Below, piece after piece: positions 21,735 through 32,401 of a DNA stretch of 64,000 bases. The DNA is from Piliocolobus tephrosceles (lineage: Eukaryota > Chordata > Mammalia > Primates > Cercopithecidae). Made by a program: the position numbers and the translations under genes. Below the pieces are notes generated by a model. The model saw only the letters and a list, made by a program, of their open reading frames with translations, was not told the DNA's origin and searched no databases. How positions within the stretch are numbered: the first letter of the stretch is position 1; each line of letters begins with the position of its first letter. The DNA lies in contig NC_045443.1 of NCBI RefSeq assembly GCF_002776525.5, positions 53,588,991-53,652,990 on the forward strand. Reading direction: 5' to 3'.

Positions 21735-22650
21735 TTCTTAACTTGCATCTTAACCTATCGATAACACTTGACACAATTTATCACTCTATTCCTTGAGAAA
21801 CTTTCTTCATTTGACTTACAGAATACCACACTCTCCTGGTTTTCTTCTCATTTCTATGGCCTCTCTTTTTCTGGCTCCTTTCCTGGTTTCTCCTCATTTT
21901 CCTGACCTCTAAACCTTGGAGTACCCTAGAACTCAGTCCTTGACCTCTTTTCTGTCTATATTTCTCTCTTCATAGTTTTATCCAGTTCTTGGACAGGTGC
22001 AGTAGCTCATGCCTATAACCTCAGTTCTTTGGGAGGCTGAGGTGGGCAGATTGCTTGAGCTCAGGAGTTTGAGACCAGCTGGGGCAACATGGTGAAACCC
22101 TGTCTCTACCAAAAATACAAAAATTAGCCAGGCGTGGTGGTGCATGCCTGTGGTCCCAGTTACTCGGGAGGCTGAGGTGGAAGGATCACTTGAACCCAGG
22201 AGGTAGAGGTTGCTGTGAGCTGAGATTGTGCCACTGCACTCCAGCCTAGGTGACAGAGTGAGACTCCATCTCAAAAAAAAAAAAAAAAAAAAAAAATATA
22301 TATATATACATATATCTCCAGTCTCATAGCTTTGAATAGCATCCATATGATGGAACTCTCAACTTGGACTGCCCTCCTGTATTTTAGATTCATATATTTA
22401 ACATCACACCTGACCGTTCCATTTAGACATTAATTAGACATTTCAAACTTAACAGAGCTCCTGCTTGTTCTTTTCCTCCCTGCCCTGCCAAAACTGTTCT
22501 CCATCTCAGTAAATGGCAACTTCATTCTTCCATATGCTAAGACCAGAAACCTTAATATTATCCTTGACCTTCTTTTTCTCCCATAACTCCATATCTAATG
22601 GTATACTACTAGTATCCACTTCATTGAGCTGTTAGTAATTAATGCCTGGC
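21735..22650 (+). mobile_element. L2 copy (sense), split by an Alu
   Basis: ccttggagtaccctagaact, agtccttgacctcttttctg and, after the Alu, ccatctcagtaaatggcaac match the L2 ORF. Stops throughout. Confidence 0.75.
21987..22295 (+). mobile_element. Alu (sense) in L2
   Basis: Starts cttggacaggtgcagtagct; A26 tail runs into an (AT)n repeat (22296-22315). Confidence 0.9.
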
Positions 22651-22682
22651 ACATAGTAAATGATCATTAAGGTTAACGATTG

Positions 22683-22988
22683 GCTGGGTGCAGTGGCTCA
22701 CACCTGTAATCCTAGCACTTTGGGAGGCCGAGGCAGGTGGGTGGATCACCTGAGGTCAGAAGTTTGAGGCCATCCTGGCCAACATGGCGAAACCGTGTCT
22801 CTACTAAAAATACAAAAATTAGCTGGGCGTGGTGGCGCACACCATAATCCCAGTTATTCGGGAGGCTGAAGCAGGAGAATCACCTGAACCTGGGAGGTGG
22901 AGGTTGTAATGAGCTGAGATCGCACCATTGCACTCCAGCCTGGGCAACAAGAGTGAAACTCCGTCTCCAAAAAAAAAAAAAAAAAAAA
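22683..22988 (+). mobile_element. Alu (sense)
   Basis: Complete with an A-tail, directly abutting a rearranged Alu piece. Confidence 0.9.
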
Positions 22989-23183
22989 TCCCAGCACTCT
23001 GGGAGGCCAAGGCAGGCAGAATACCTGAGGTCAGGAGTTCTGCCCAGATAATTTTTGTATTTTTTGTAGAGATGGGGTTTCACCATGTTGCCCAGGCTGG
23101 TCTTGAACTCCTGGGCTCAAATAATCCCCCCACCTCAGCCTCTCAAAGTGCTGGAATTACAAGTGTGAGCCACCATGCCTGGC
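22989..23183. mobile_element. Fold-back Alu chimera
   Basis: A sense left-arm piece (22989-23040) switches at 23041 to an antisense left arm running to ccatgcctggcc. The arms 22989-23040 and 23105-23156 are complementary around a loop of about 64 nt. Confidence 0.82.
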
Positions 23184-23254
23184 CTGAGCTTCTTGAAAGA
23201 GTAGTCTGTATAGAGTCTCTGTTTCCTTACCTCCCACTCTTTTTCTTAGTAAGA

Positions 23255-23321
23255 TCCTTCCTTCCTTCCTTCCTTCCTTCCTTCCTTCCTTCCTTCCTTC
23301 CTTCCTTCCTTCCTTCCTTCC
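23255..23321. repeat. (TTCC)n microsatellite
   Basis: About 16 nearly perfect units; likely length-variable between individuals. Confidence 0.97.
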
Positions 23322-23360
23322 CTTTCTTTTCTCTCTTTTTTCTCCTCTCCTTCTTTCTTG

Positions 23361-23669
23361 TTTTTTTGTTTGTTTGAGATGGAGTATCGCTTTGTCTCCC
23401 GGGCTGGAATGCAGTGGCATGATCTTGGCTTACTGCAACCTCCACCTGGCAGGTTCAAGCAATTCTCCTGCTTCAGCCTTCCGAGTAGCTGGGACTACAC
23501 GTGTGCACCACCATGCCTGGCTAATTTTTTGTATTTTTAGTAGAGACAGGGTTTCAGCATGCTGGCCAGGCTGGTCTCGAACTCCTGACCTCGTGATCTG
23601 CCACCACCCCCCGCCGCCCTCGGCCTCCCAAAGTGCTGGGATTACAGGTGTGAGCCACTGCACCTGGCC
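23361..23669 (-). mobile_element. Alu (antisense)
   Basis: Complete; a short C-rich insertion (caccccccgccgccc) near 23604. Confidence 0.9.
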
Positions 23670-23725
23670 TATTTTTATGTTTAATTGTGACAAGTATACA
23701 TAACATAAAATGTACCATCTTGAAC

Positions 23726-24019
23726 TTTTTTTTTTTCTGAGACAGTTTCACTCTTGTTGCCCAGGCTGGAGTGCAATGGCACGATCTCAGCTCACCGCAA
23801 ACTCCGCCCCCTGGGTTCAAGCGATTCTCCTGCCTCAGCCTCCCAAGTAGCTGGGATTATAGTTATGCACCACCACACCCGGCTAATTTTGTATTTTTTT
23901 AGTAGAGACAGGGTTTCTCCATGTCGGTCAGGCTAGTCCTGAACTCCCGACCTCAGGTAATCCACCCACCTCAGCCTCCCAAAGTGCTGGGATTACAGGC
24001 ATAAGCCACTGCGCCGGCC
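23726..24019 (-). mobile_element. Alu (antisense) in L1
   Basis: With the next Alu it shares the TSD CATCTTGAAC (23716-23725 and 24330-24339). Confidence 0.9.
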
Positions 24020-24329
24020 TTTTTTTTTTTTTTTTTTTTTTTTGAGACAGAGTCTTGCTCTGTTGTCCAGGCTGGTGGGCAGTGGCATGATCTTGGCTCA
24101 CTGCAACCTCCACCTCCCAGGTTCAAGTGATTCTCCTGCCTCAGCCTCCAAAGTAGCTGGGATTACGGGCACCTGCCATCACGCCTGGCTAATGTTTGTA
24201 TTTTTAGTAAAGACGAGGTTTCACCATGTTAGTCAGGCTGGCCTTGAACTCCTGACCTCAAGCAATCCAATCGACTCAGCCTCCCAAAGTGCTGGGATTA
24301 CAGGTGTGAGGCAGCCACCACGTCTGGCT
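24020..24329 (-). mobile_element. Alu (antisense) in L1, tandem
   Basis: T23 tail directly after the end of the previous Alu; ends ccaccacgtctggct. Confidence 0.9.
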
Positions 24330-25147
24330 CATCTTGAACATTTTAGTGTACAGTTCAGTAGCATTAAGTGCATTTACATTGTGCGCAACCCGTCTCCAGA
24401 ATTCTTTTCATCTTACAGAACTGAAACTCTATACCCATTAAACAACTGCACATTCTCCTCTCCCTCCAGCCTCTGGCAATCACTGTTCTACTTTCTGTCT
24501 CGATGAATTTGACTACCCTAGGTCCCTTATGTAAGTGGAATTATACAATATTTTGATGACTGGCTTATTTAACTTGGTATAATGCCCTCGTGGTTCATCT
24601 ATGTTGTAGCATGTGTCAGTGTTTCCTTGCCTTTCACCCTGAATAATGTTTCATTGTATGTTCAGCATATAGCACATATTTGTTTATTCATTTGCCTATT
24701 GATGGATACTTGGGTTGCTTCTACCTTTTGGCTGTTGTGAATAATGTCGCTATGAACTTGAGTGTACAAATTCACTCAAGTGTCCCTTTGAGACACTGCT
24801 TTCAATTCTTTTGGGTATATACCCAGAAGTAGAATTGCTACATCATATGGTAAGTCTATTTTTAACTTTTTCAGGAACCACTGTCCTGTTTTCAGTGCTG
24901 CACAGGGTTCCAATTTCTCTGCATCCTTACCAACACTTGTTGTTTTCTGCTTTTTTTTTTTTTTTGACAAGTAGCCATCCCGATGGGTGTGAGGTGGTAT
25001 CCCATGGTTTTGATTTCTGTTTCTCTAATGATTAGTGATGTTGAACATCTTTTCGTATGCTTATTGGTCATTTGTAAATCTTCTTTGGAGATAAGTCTAT
25101 TCAAGTCCTTTGCTTATTTTATTTTATTATTTTATTTATTTACTTAT

Positions 25148-25433
25148 TTGAGATGGAGTTTTGCTCTTTTTGCCCAGGCTGGAGTACAATGGCATGATCT
25201 CGGCTCATTGCAACCTCCACCTCCCGGGTTCAAGTGACTCTTCTGCCTCAGCCTCCTGAGTAGCTGGGATTACAGACGTGCACCACCACGCCCAGCTAAT
25301 TTTTGTATTTTTAGTAGAGATGGGGTTTTGCTATGTTGGCCAGGCTGATCTCAAACTCCTGGCCTCATGTGATCCACCCACTTCAGCCTCCCAAAGTGCC
25401 TGGAATTACAGGCATGAGCCACCACACCCAGCC
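25148..25433 (-). mobile_element. Alu (antisense) in L1
   Basis: Tail replaced by a (TTTA/TTTTA) stretch (25118-25147); ends ccacacccagcc. Its edge takes part in a 69-bp tandem duplication. Confidence 0.9.
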
Positions 25434-25542
25434 CATCTTTGGGATTTTGATAGGGATTACATTGAATCTGCAGATTACAGGCATAAGCCACCACACCCAG
25501 CCCATTTTGGGGAATTTGATAGGGATTACGTTGAATCTGCAG
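25405..25542 (+). repeat. 69-bp tandem duplication of an Alu/L1 junction
   Basis: Two direct 69-bp units (25405-25473 and 25474-25542) differ at about five positions. Each holds the last ~29 bp of the Alu plus ~40 bp of L1. Confidence 0.92.
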
Positions 25543-25568
25543 ATTGCTTTGCATAGTACTGATATCTT

Positions 25569-25862
25569 TTTTTTTTTTTTTTTGAGACGGAGTCTGGCTC
25601 TGTCGCCCAGACTGGAGTGCAGTAGCGCGATCTCGGCTCGCTGCAACCTCCGCCTCCTGGGTTCAAGCAATTCTCTGCCTCAGCCTCCTCAGTAGGTGGG
25701 ATTACAGGTGCCTTCCACCAAGCCCGGCTAATTTTTGTATTTTTAGTAGAGACGGGGTTTCACCATCTTGGCCAGGCTGGTCTTGAACTCCTGACCTCGT
25801 GACCCACCTGCCTAGGCCTCCCAAAGTGCTGGGATTACAGGCGTGAGCCACCGTGCCCGGCC
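25569..25862 (-). mobile_element. AluY-like (antisense) in L1
   Basis: TSD CTGATATCTT at 25559-25568 and 25863-25872. Confidence 0.93.
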
Positions 25863-26102
25863 CTGATATCTTAACAATGTTAATGCTTCCAATCCATGAG
25901 CATGGAGTGTCTTTCCATATATTTGTGTCTTCTGCAGTTTATTTTAGTAATGTTTTTAGCTGTCGCTGTACAAGTCTTTTGCCTCCTTGGTTACCCTTAT
26001 TCTTAAGCGTATTATTATTTTTGGTGCTATTAGAAATGGAACAGTTTTCTTAATTTCCTTTTCAAATCATTCGTTGTTAATTATATAAAATTCAGAAATT
26101 CT

Positions 26103-26403
26103 TTTTTTTTTTTTTTTTGAGACAGAGTCTTGCTCTGTTGCCCAGACTGGAATGCAGTGGTGCAATCTCAGCTCACTGCAACCTCCGCCTCCTGGATTCA
26201 AGCAATTCTCCTGCCTCAGCCTCGCAAATAGCTGGGATTACAGGTGCATGCCACCATACCCAGCTAACTTTTTGTATTTTTAGTAGAGATGAGGTTTCAC
26301 CATGTTGGCCAGGCTGGTCTGGAACTCCTGAACTGAAGTGATTTGCCCTCCTCAGCCTTTCAAAGTACTAAGATTACAGGCATGAGCCACTGCGCCTAGC
26401 CAG
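26103..26403 (-). mobile_element. Alu (antisense)
   Basis: TSD AATTCAGAAATTCT (26089-26102) and AATTCAGCAATTCT (26404-26417). Confidence 0.92.
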
Positions 26404-26562
26404 AATTCAGCAATTCTATAAGTCTACTTTTGTGTATTGATTCAGCAAATCAGATATTGCCTTTCTGTTATAGAGGGTAAAGATTCATTTATTTTAAACC
26501 CCATGCCCTTATGTTCCAGCCTCCCCTTTCTTCCCAACTTCCGTGTATAAGTTGTGTCAGAT

Positions 26563-26866
26563 TTTTTTTTTTTTTTTTTTTTTTTGAGACAGAGTCTCGC
26601 TCTGTCGCCCAGGCTGGAGTGCAGTGGCCGGATCTCAGCTCACTGCAAGCTCTGCCTCCTGGGTTCACGCCATTCTCCTGCCTCAGCCTCCCAAGTGGCT
26701 GGGACTACAGGCGCCCGCCACCTCGCCTGGCTAGTGTTTTGTATTTTTAGTAGAGACGGGGTTTCACCGTGTACGCCAGGATGGTCTCGATCTCCTGACC
26801 TCGTGATCCACCCGTCTCGGCCTCCCAAAGTGCTGGGATTACAGGCTTGAGCCACCGCGCCTGGCC
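26563..26866 (-). mobile_element. Young AluY, Old World monkey type (antisense)
   Basis: Contains the complements of the signature: gtggccggatctcag, ccacctcgcctgg, acaggcttgagcc. T22 tail. Confidence 0.87.
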
Positions 26867-27029
26867 TGTGTCATGATTTTTAGTTAAATCAGTATTCAGT
26901 ATTTATATTATGATTTTATAAGTATTATTTCTAGCTAAGCTGTATAATATGCTACGATAATAGTTCCTTTGTTCAATTTTTGTTTTCCCTGGAGTGAATA
27001 ATTACCTTGTTTCTTAGTTTTATTTTATA

Positions 27030-27250
27030 TAATAGACAGCATTTTTACATACCAGTTACTGTTCTTTTATTTTTTTTGAGATGGAGTTTCGCTCTTGTTG
27101 CCCAGACTGGGGTGCAAAGGCGTCATCTCGGCTCACTGCAACCTCTGCCTCCCAGGTTCAAGCGATTCTCTTCCCTCAGCCTCCTGAGCATACCAGTTAC
27201 TGTTCTGAGCCCTTTATAAAATTTAACTCACATAAACCTAAAAACTGAGA
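27030..27250 (+). mobile_element. MIR fragment hosting a truncated Alu
   Basis: cagttactgttctgagccct and tataaaatttaactcacata resemble the MIR core. Confidence 0.6.
27066..27188 (-). mobile_element. 5'-truncated Alu (antisense) with intact TSD
   Basis: Only about 120 bp of the 3' arm. The exact 18-bp TSD CATACCAGTTACTGTTCT lies at 27048-27065 and 27189-27206. Confidence 0.95.
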
Positions 27251-27259
27251 GGCTGGATG

Positions 27260-27655
27260 TTTCATTACATTCCAGCGTCACTGGCCTTCTCTTCCCTCCA
27301 AAGTCCCACCGTATAGCTTTTAACTGTGTTGTTCCCTCTTTCTGGAACGATCTCTTTCATTCTCCGAATGACTAGTTTCTTCTCATCCTTGAAGTCTTTT
27401 GTACTTGAATGTCATCTTTCTGACTAGTCTAATGAAAATAGGCCACAGCCTTCTTTTTTTTTTTTTTTTTTGGTAGCCCATTTATCACATAGTTAATTAT
27501 TAAATTATTTTATGATTATTTGATTAATGTCTCTCTCCCCACTACATACCCCTGAAAATTTCATTAGGGCCCAAACCGTGTCTGGTTTAGCTAAGCATCT
27601 TGTCCTTGGTACCTGATGCAGTGCCTAGTACTCTAACGTGATGAATAGATGTCAG
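27260..27655 (+). mobile_element. L2 3' relic (sense)
   Basis: ctttctggaacgatctcttt, gaaaatttcattagggccca and gatgcagtgcctagtactct are L2-like. A T18 run at 27453 marks a possible lost insertion. Confidence 0.65.
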
Positions 27656-27751
27656 CTCCTTTTATGTTTCAGGCACCATGATAAGAGTTTTACATGTATG
27701 TATGAGTGTATTTATGTATTTATTTGTATTTACATATATTTAGTTATTTAT

Positions 27752-28046
27752 TTATTGCAGAAGGGGATCTCACTTTCTCTCCCAGGCTGGAGTGGAGTGG
27801 TGTGATCATAACTCACTGCAACCTCAAACACCTGAGCTCAGGTGATCCTCCTGCCTTAGCCTTCCATGTAGCCGGGACTGCAGGTGTACACTAACACACC
27901 CAGCTGATTTTTTAAAAATTGTTTTTTTAGAGACAAAGTCTCACTATGTTGCCCAGACTGATCTCAAACTCCTGACTTCAAGTGATCCTCCCACCTCAGT
28001 CTTCAGAGTAGCTGGGATTATAGGCAAGAATAACCACACCTGGCTG
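27752..28046 (-). mobile_element. Alu (antisense), old, in MIR
   Basis: Diverged left and right arms; ends aataaccacacctggct. Confidence 0.88.
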
Positions 28047-28183
28047 CCTGCATTTATCTTAATCCCCACAACAGTCCTATTTCATAGGTGTTGCTAACTA
28101 TCCCCATTTTATAGGTAAGGTCAAGCAACTTATCCAAAGTCACACAGCTAGTACAAGACAATGGTAGAGTTAAACCTAAATCT

Positions 28184-28483
28184 TGGTTGTGCTCGGTGGC
28201 TCATGCCTGTAATCCCAGCACTCTGGGAGGTCAAGGCAGGAGGATCACTTGAACCCAGATGTCAAGACCAGACTAGGTAACAGGCCAAGACTAAGTCTCT
28301 ACAAAAATTTCAAATAGTATCCAGGTGTGGTAGCATGCGCCTGTAGTCGAGGCTACTCAGGAGGCTGAGGTAGGAAGTTTGCTTGAGCCCAGGAATTCGG
28401 GGCTACAGCGAACCATGATTGTGCCACTACACTCCAGCCTGGGCAGTAGAGTGAGACCTTGACTCAAAAAAGAAAAACCACAC
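28184..28483 (+). mobile_element. Alu (sense), old, in MIR
   Basis: Begins ttggttgtgctcggtggctc; diverged arms. Confidence 0.87.
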
Positions 28484-28540
28484 ACCCCAAAAACCCCTAA
28501 GTCTCTGTGACTTTTGAGCCAGTGTTTTAACCATTTTCTG

Positions 28541-29435
28541 TTGATTAATGGGATTTATAGTCAAGAAAAATACTTTTTAAAAAATTGAGTAAACATTGAT
28601 TCCTTGCCTATTCAGTTGCTGAATGAACAGTGAAAAATTAAGTAGTTATATAAAGAGTGAATCTGATTTTTCCTCATTTTGTAAAATAAAGACATTAATT
28701 AGGAATGGAATTGATTACTTTAACTCAAATTGAATTACTATTAAATTATTATTTTACAAATAATAGGATTTGCAAACTGATAGGGCTGTACTCTAACCTT
28801 TACCCCATTATTTCAGTTACCAAAAATAACATTTGCATAGCTCTTAAAGATTGTTGGGGTTTGAGGGTTTCAATCTGAAGCATTCCTCTTACTTCAATCC
28901 AGTTGAGAAATACGAAAAAAGTTTGACAGATGGAAATAAAGTAACACTCATTACAAATAAAACTAATATTCAAGAAGATAGCTTGTATTTGTGGGCTAGT
29001 AGATGTTCTAATACTGAATCCAGAATTAGACAGATTTATCCACCTAAATACAAGCAGTGCTTGAAAACCAGACAAAAACCTATGGACTTCCTCATGTGGG
29101 CACTTACCCCTATAAAATTTGACCAGTTCAGAGTAGCAAAGCTGAGTGTGTACTCCCTGCAGCCAGCTGGATCTCAAAATAGGAAGGAAGGAGCTGTGTT
29201 TTTCTTCTAGTCACTAAGAAGGGAGGGGTGATATGCTAAACACTTGGCTGTCTACATTGAAAGAAACATCTGGAGTAGGGAATAAGTGTTTTTCCCTGCT
29301 AAGATGATAACAACCCAGAGAGAAGCAAGAGTCAAAAAATAAAATAAACATACAAAATTTTAGAAGATGATACAAGATTCTCTTGATTGGGTTCCATTTT
29401 CACTTATCAGATCAATGCTTAAATCTAGTAACTTT
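28541..29435. other. Intron 1 sequence without recognised elements
   Basis: Includes stretches open on both strands (28851-29210 +, 28800-29177 -). They resemble no protein I know and lack splice sites worth claiming. Confidence 0.45.
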
Positions 29436-29439
29436 ATTT

Positions 29440-29733
29440 TATTTTTTTTTTTGAGATAGAGTCTCGCACTGTTGCCTGGGCTAGAGTGCCGTGGCACAAT
29501 CTCAGCTCACTGCAACTTCTGCCTCCCAGGTTCAAGCGATTCTCCTGCCTCAGCCTCCCTAGTAGCTGGGATTACAGGCATCCGCCACCACGCCCAGGTA
29601 CTTTTTTGTATTTTTAGTAGAGGCAGGGTTTCAACATGTTGGCCAGGCTGGTCTCGAACTCCTGACCTTGTGATTTGCCCACCTCAGCCTCCCAAAGTGC
29701 TGGGATTACAGGTGTAAGCCACTGTGCCTGGCC
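29440..29733 (-). mobile_element. Alu (antisense)
   Basis: First of two stacked Alus; CTAGTAACTTT before it recurs as CTAGTAGATTT after it (29734). Confidence 0.9.
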
Positions 29734-29744
29734 TAGTAGATTTT

Positions 29745-30056
29745 GTTTTTTGAGACAGGGTCTCATTCTGTCATCTTGGCTGGAGTACAGTAGCATGATC
29801 ACCACTCACTGCAACCTCAACCTCTGTGGACTCAGGTGATCCTCACACCTCAGCATCTAGAGTAGCTGGGACTACTTATGGGCACATGCCACCATGCCCG
29901 GCTAATTTTTGAATTTTTCTTTCTTTTTTTTTTTTTTGTAGAGACAAAGTTTCGCCATGTTGCCCAGACTGGTGTCGAACTCATGGGCTCAAGGGATCTT
30001 CCCACCTTGGCCTCCCAAAGTTCTGTGATTACAGGCATGAGCCACCGCACCTGACT
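29745..30056 (-). mobile_element. Alu (antisense), stacked on the same target
   Basis: CTAGTAGATTT (29734-29744) and CTAGTAGACTT (30057-30067) form its TSD. Confidence 0.9.
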
Positions 30057-30226
30057 CTAGTAGACTTTTTGATGATTGAGGTAAAATGATAAACTAAATC
30101 CCTTTACCTGTTTTTTGGTGTCATTTTAGACTACTGATTTGAACACATTTAAACTATGGGTTTAAAAAAAAAATTGGGACATATAGTTAATGAAAATCAT
30201 TGACCGTCCCTGTGTTTCTTTCTCTC

Positions 30227-30546
30227 TCTTTTTTTTTTTTTTTCCTGTTTTTCTTGTTTTTTTTATTCGGGGTTTCACTCTGTTGCCTAGGCTGGAATGC
30301 AGTGGCCCGATCTTGGCTTACTGCAGCCTCAACCTCCCTGGCTCAAGTGATCCTCGCAGGGCAGCCTCCTGAGTAGCTAGGACTACAGGTGCACACCACT
30401 ATGTCAGGCTAATTTTTAAACTTTTTCGTAGAGGCAGGGTCTCCCTGTGTTGCCCAGGATGGTCTCAAACTCCTGGGCTCAAGCAATCCTCCCATCTCCA
30501 TCTCTCAAAGTATTAGGATTATAACCGTCAGCCACCATACCTGGCC
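30227..30546 (-). mobile_element. Alu (antisense), old
   Basis: Interrupted T tail, diverged body ending ccaccatacctggcc. Confidence 0.88.
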
Positions 30547-30589
30547 TCTTTATTTATTTTTTAACCATCCCATATTTCATTTCTTTTTA

Positions 30590-30863
30590 TTGTTTTTATT
30601 TATTTATTTATTTATTGAGATGAAGTCTCACTGTGTCACCCAGGATGGAGTGCAATGGTACAATCTTAACTTACTGCAACCTCCGTCTCCTGGGTTCAAG
30701 CAATTCTCCTGTCTCAGCCTCCAAATTTCTTTTTTTAAAAATTTTATACACAGACAGTATCTCACTGTGTTTCCCAAGCTGGTCTCAAACTCCTGGCCTC
30801 AGTGATTCTCCTGCCTTGGTTTCTCTGTGTTGGGATTACAGGCATGAGCCACCACACCCAGCC
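30590..30863 (-). mobile_element. Alu (antisense), internal deletion
   Basis: Flanks CCCATATTTCATTT and CCCATACTTCATTT are the TSD. The middle part between the arms is lost. Confidence 0.9.
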
Positions 30864-30891
30864 CCATACTTCATTTCAAAGTGTCCATGAA

Positions 30892-31153
30892 GGCCAGGCA
30901 CAGTGACTCACGCCTGTAATCTCAACACTTTGGGAGGCCGAGGCAGGTGGATCACCTGAGATCAGGAGTTCAAGACCAGCCTGGCCAACATGCCTGGTGC
31001 ATGCCACCACACCTGGCTAATTTTTGTATTTTTAGTAGAGACAGGGTTTCACCATGTTGGCTAGACTGGTCTTGAGCTCCTGACCTTGGGTGATCCGCCC
31101 ACCTCAGCCTCCCAAAGTGCTGGGATTATAGGCGTGAGCCACCATACCCGGCC
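30892..31153. mobile_element. Fold-back Alu (near-palindrome)
   Basis: A sense left arm (30892-30992) joins directly to an antisense Alu piece (30993-31153). Arms 30892-30992 and 31053-31153 are 101 nt each and mostly complementary, loop 60 nt. No TSD is seen around the whole. Confidence 0.88.
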
Positions 31154-31179
31154 ATAGAGTCACCTTTTAAAACCAGCTA

Positions 31180-31470
31180 TAGGCCAGGTGTGGTGGCTCA
31201 TGCCTGTAATCCCAGCACTTTGGGAGGCCAAGGCTAGTGGATCACAAGGTCAAGAGTTCGAGACCAGCCTGACCAACATGGTGAAACCCCATCTCTACTA
31301 AAAATACAAAAATTAGCCAGGTGTGGTGTTGAACGCCTATAATCCCAGCTACTCAAGAGGCTGAGGCAGGAGAATCGCTTGAACGCGGGAGGTGGAGCTT
31401 GCAGTGAGCCGAGATCACACCACTGTACTCCAGCCTGGGCAACAGAGTGGGACTTCGTCTCAAAAAAAAA
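31180..31470 (+). mobile_element. Alu (sense)
   Basis: Complete, A-tail at 31460-31470. Confidence 0.9.
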
Positions 31471-31787
31471 ATCCATCTATGCTGGACAGTTATGTGGCAT
31501 GTATTCTCTGCCTCAGACTCTGTTTTAGAGATGCCTTTCTTGTTTTACATTGCTGTTTTTAGGAAGAGGAGTTGCAGGAAATATTTGTTTATTTCTCTTA
31601 CATGATTTGAGCTTCAATAAAATATATTTATTTTGTGACTGACTTTTCTACCTGGAAATGAAGTAGAGTGATGCCACCTAGGCTGAATTCTGTGCCAGTT
31701 CATGGTAACTTCTGGTAACCTAACGTCTCAAGATAGTTTTCAGTAGTTGGAATGTCTTCTTCTGTCTACCCATCCTCATCACATTTT

Positions 31788-32388
31788 GTTGTTGTTGTTG
31801 AGACAGGGTCTTGCTCTGTTGCCCAGGCTGTAGCACAGTAGTGCAATCATGGCTTAATGCATCCTCAGCCTCTCAAGTTCGACGATCTTCCCACCTGAGG
31901 GAACTGCCCAAGTGGGAACTGCCCATTTGAGGAACTGCCCAAATTGGGCAGTGCCCATTTGAGGAACTGCCCAACTGTCCTCCAAAGCAGCTACATCGTT
32001 TTGCAAATGCCATAAGTGGTACATGAGGTTTCCAATTTCTTTACACCCTTCAGAACTTGTTATCTGTCTTTTTTATTATAGCCATTCTATAGGTATGAAG
32101 TGATAGCTTGCTGTGATTTTGATTTGCATTTCCTTGATGACTCTCCATTAAAAGTTTATTATTCTGGGCTGGGTGCGGTGGCTCACATCTGTAATCCTAC
32201 CACTCCTGAGTAGCTGGGACTACAGGCACATGCCACCATGCCCAGCTAATTTTTAATTTTCTTTTTTTGGTAGAGACGGGATTTTGCCATGTTGCCCAAG
32301 CTGGTCTTGAACTCCTGGGCTCAAGCAATCCACCTGCCTCAGACTACCAAAGTGTTGAGATTATAGGCCTGAGGCACCACACCTGGCC
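31788..32388 (-). mobile_element. Alu (antisense) carrying a templated insertion
   Basis: Alu halves 31800-31898 and 32200-32388 are separated by L1-derived DNA plus a piece of Alu start copied from 33.8-34.07 kb. CTCATCACATTTT lies on both sides (31775-31787 and 32389-32401). Confidence 0.85.
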
Positions 32389-32401
32389 CTCATCACATTT
32401 T

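Larger units (their letters stand above)
23670..26095 (-). mobile_element. Old L1 (antisense), cut by Alus
   Basis: Reads on + as the complement of L1 ORF2/3' UTR: tgttgtagcatgtgtcagtg, tgggtatatacccagaagta, ggtgtgaggtggtatcccat and, further on, caatccatgagcatggagtg. Pieces lie at 23670-23725, 24330-25147, 25434-25568 and 25863-26095. Confidence 0.85.
27660..28540 (+). mobile_element. MIR copy, split by two Alus
   Basis: Pieces at 27660-27745 (tttcaggcaccatgataaga), 28047-28183 (tccccattttataggtaagg) and 28495-28540 (gagccagtgttttaaccat) are in the right order. Confidence 0.78.

Noticed and set aside
23255..23321. CRISPR-like or coding tandem repeat
   Set aside because: It is a plain TTCC microsatellite with no spacers, and the genome is eukaryotic.
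28800..29210. Overlapping open frames of 119 and 125 codons on opposite strands
   Set aside because: The peptides resemble nothing I know, and there is no promoter, splice context or polyA signal. AT-rich introns give such frames by chance.
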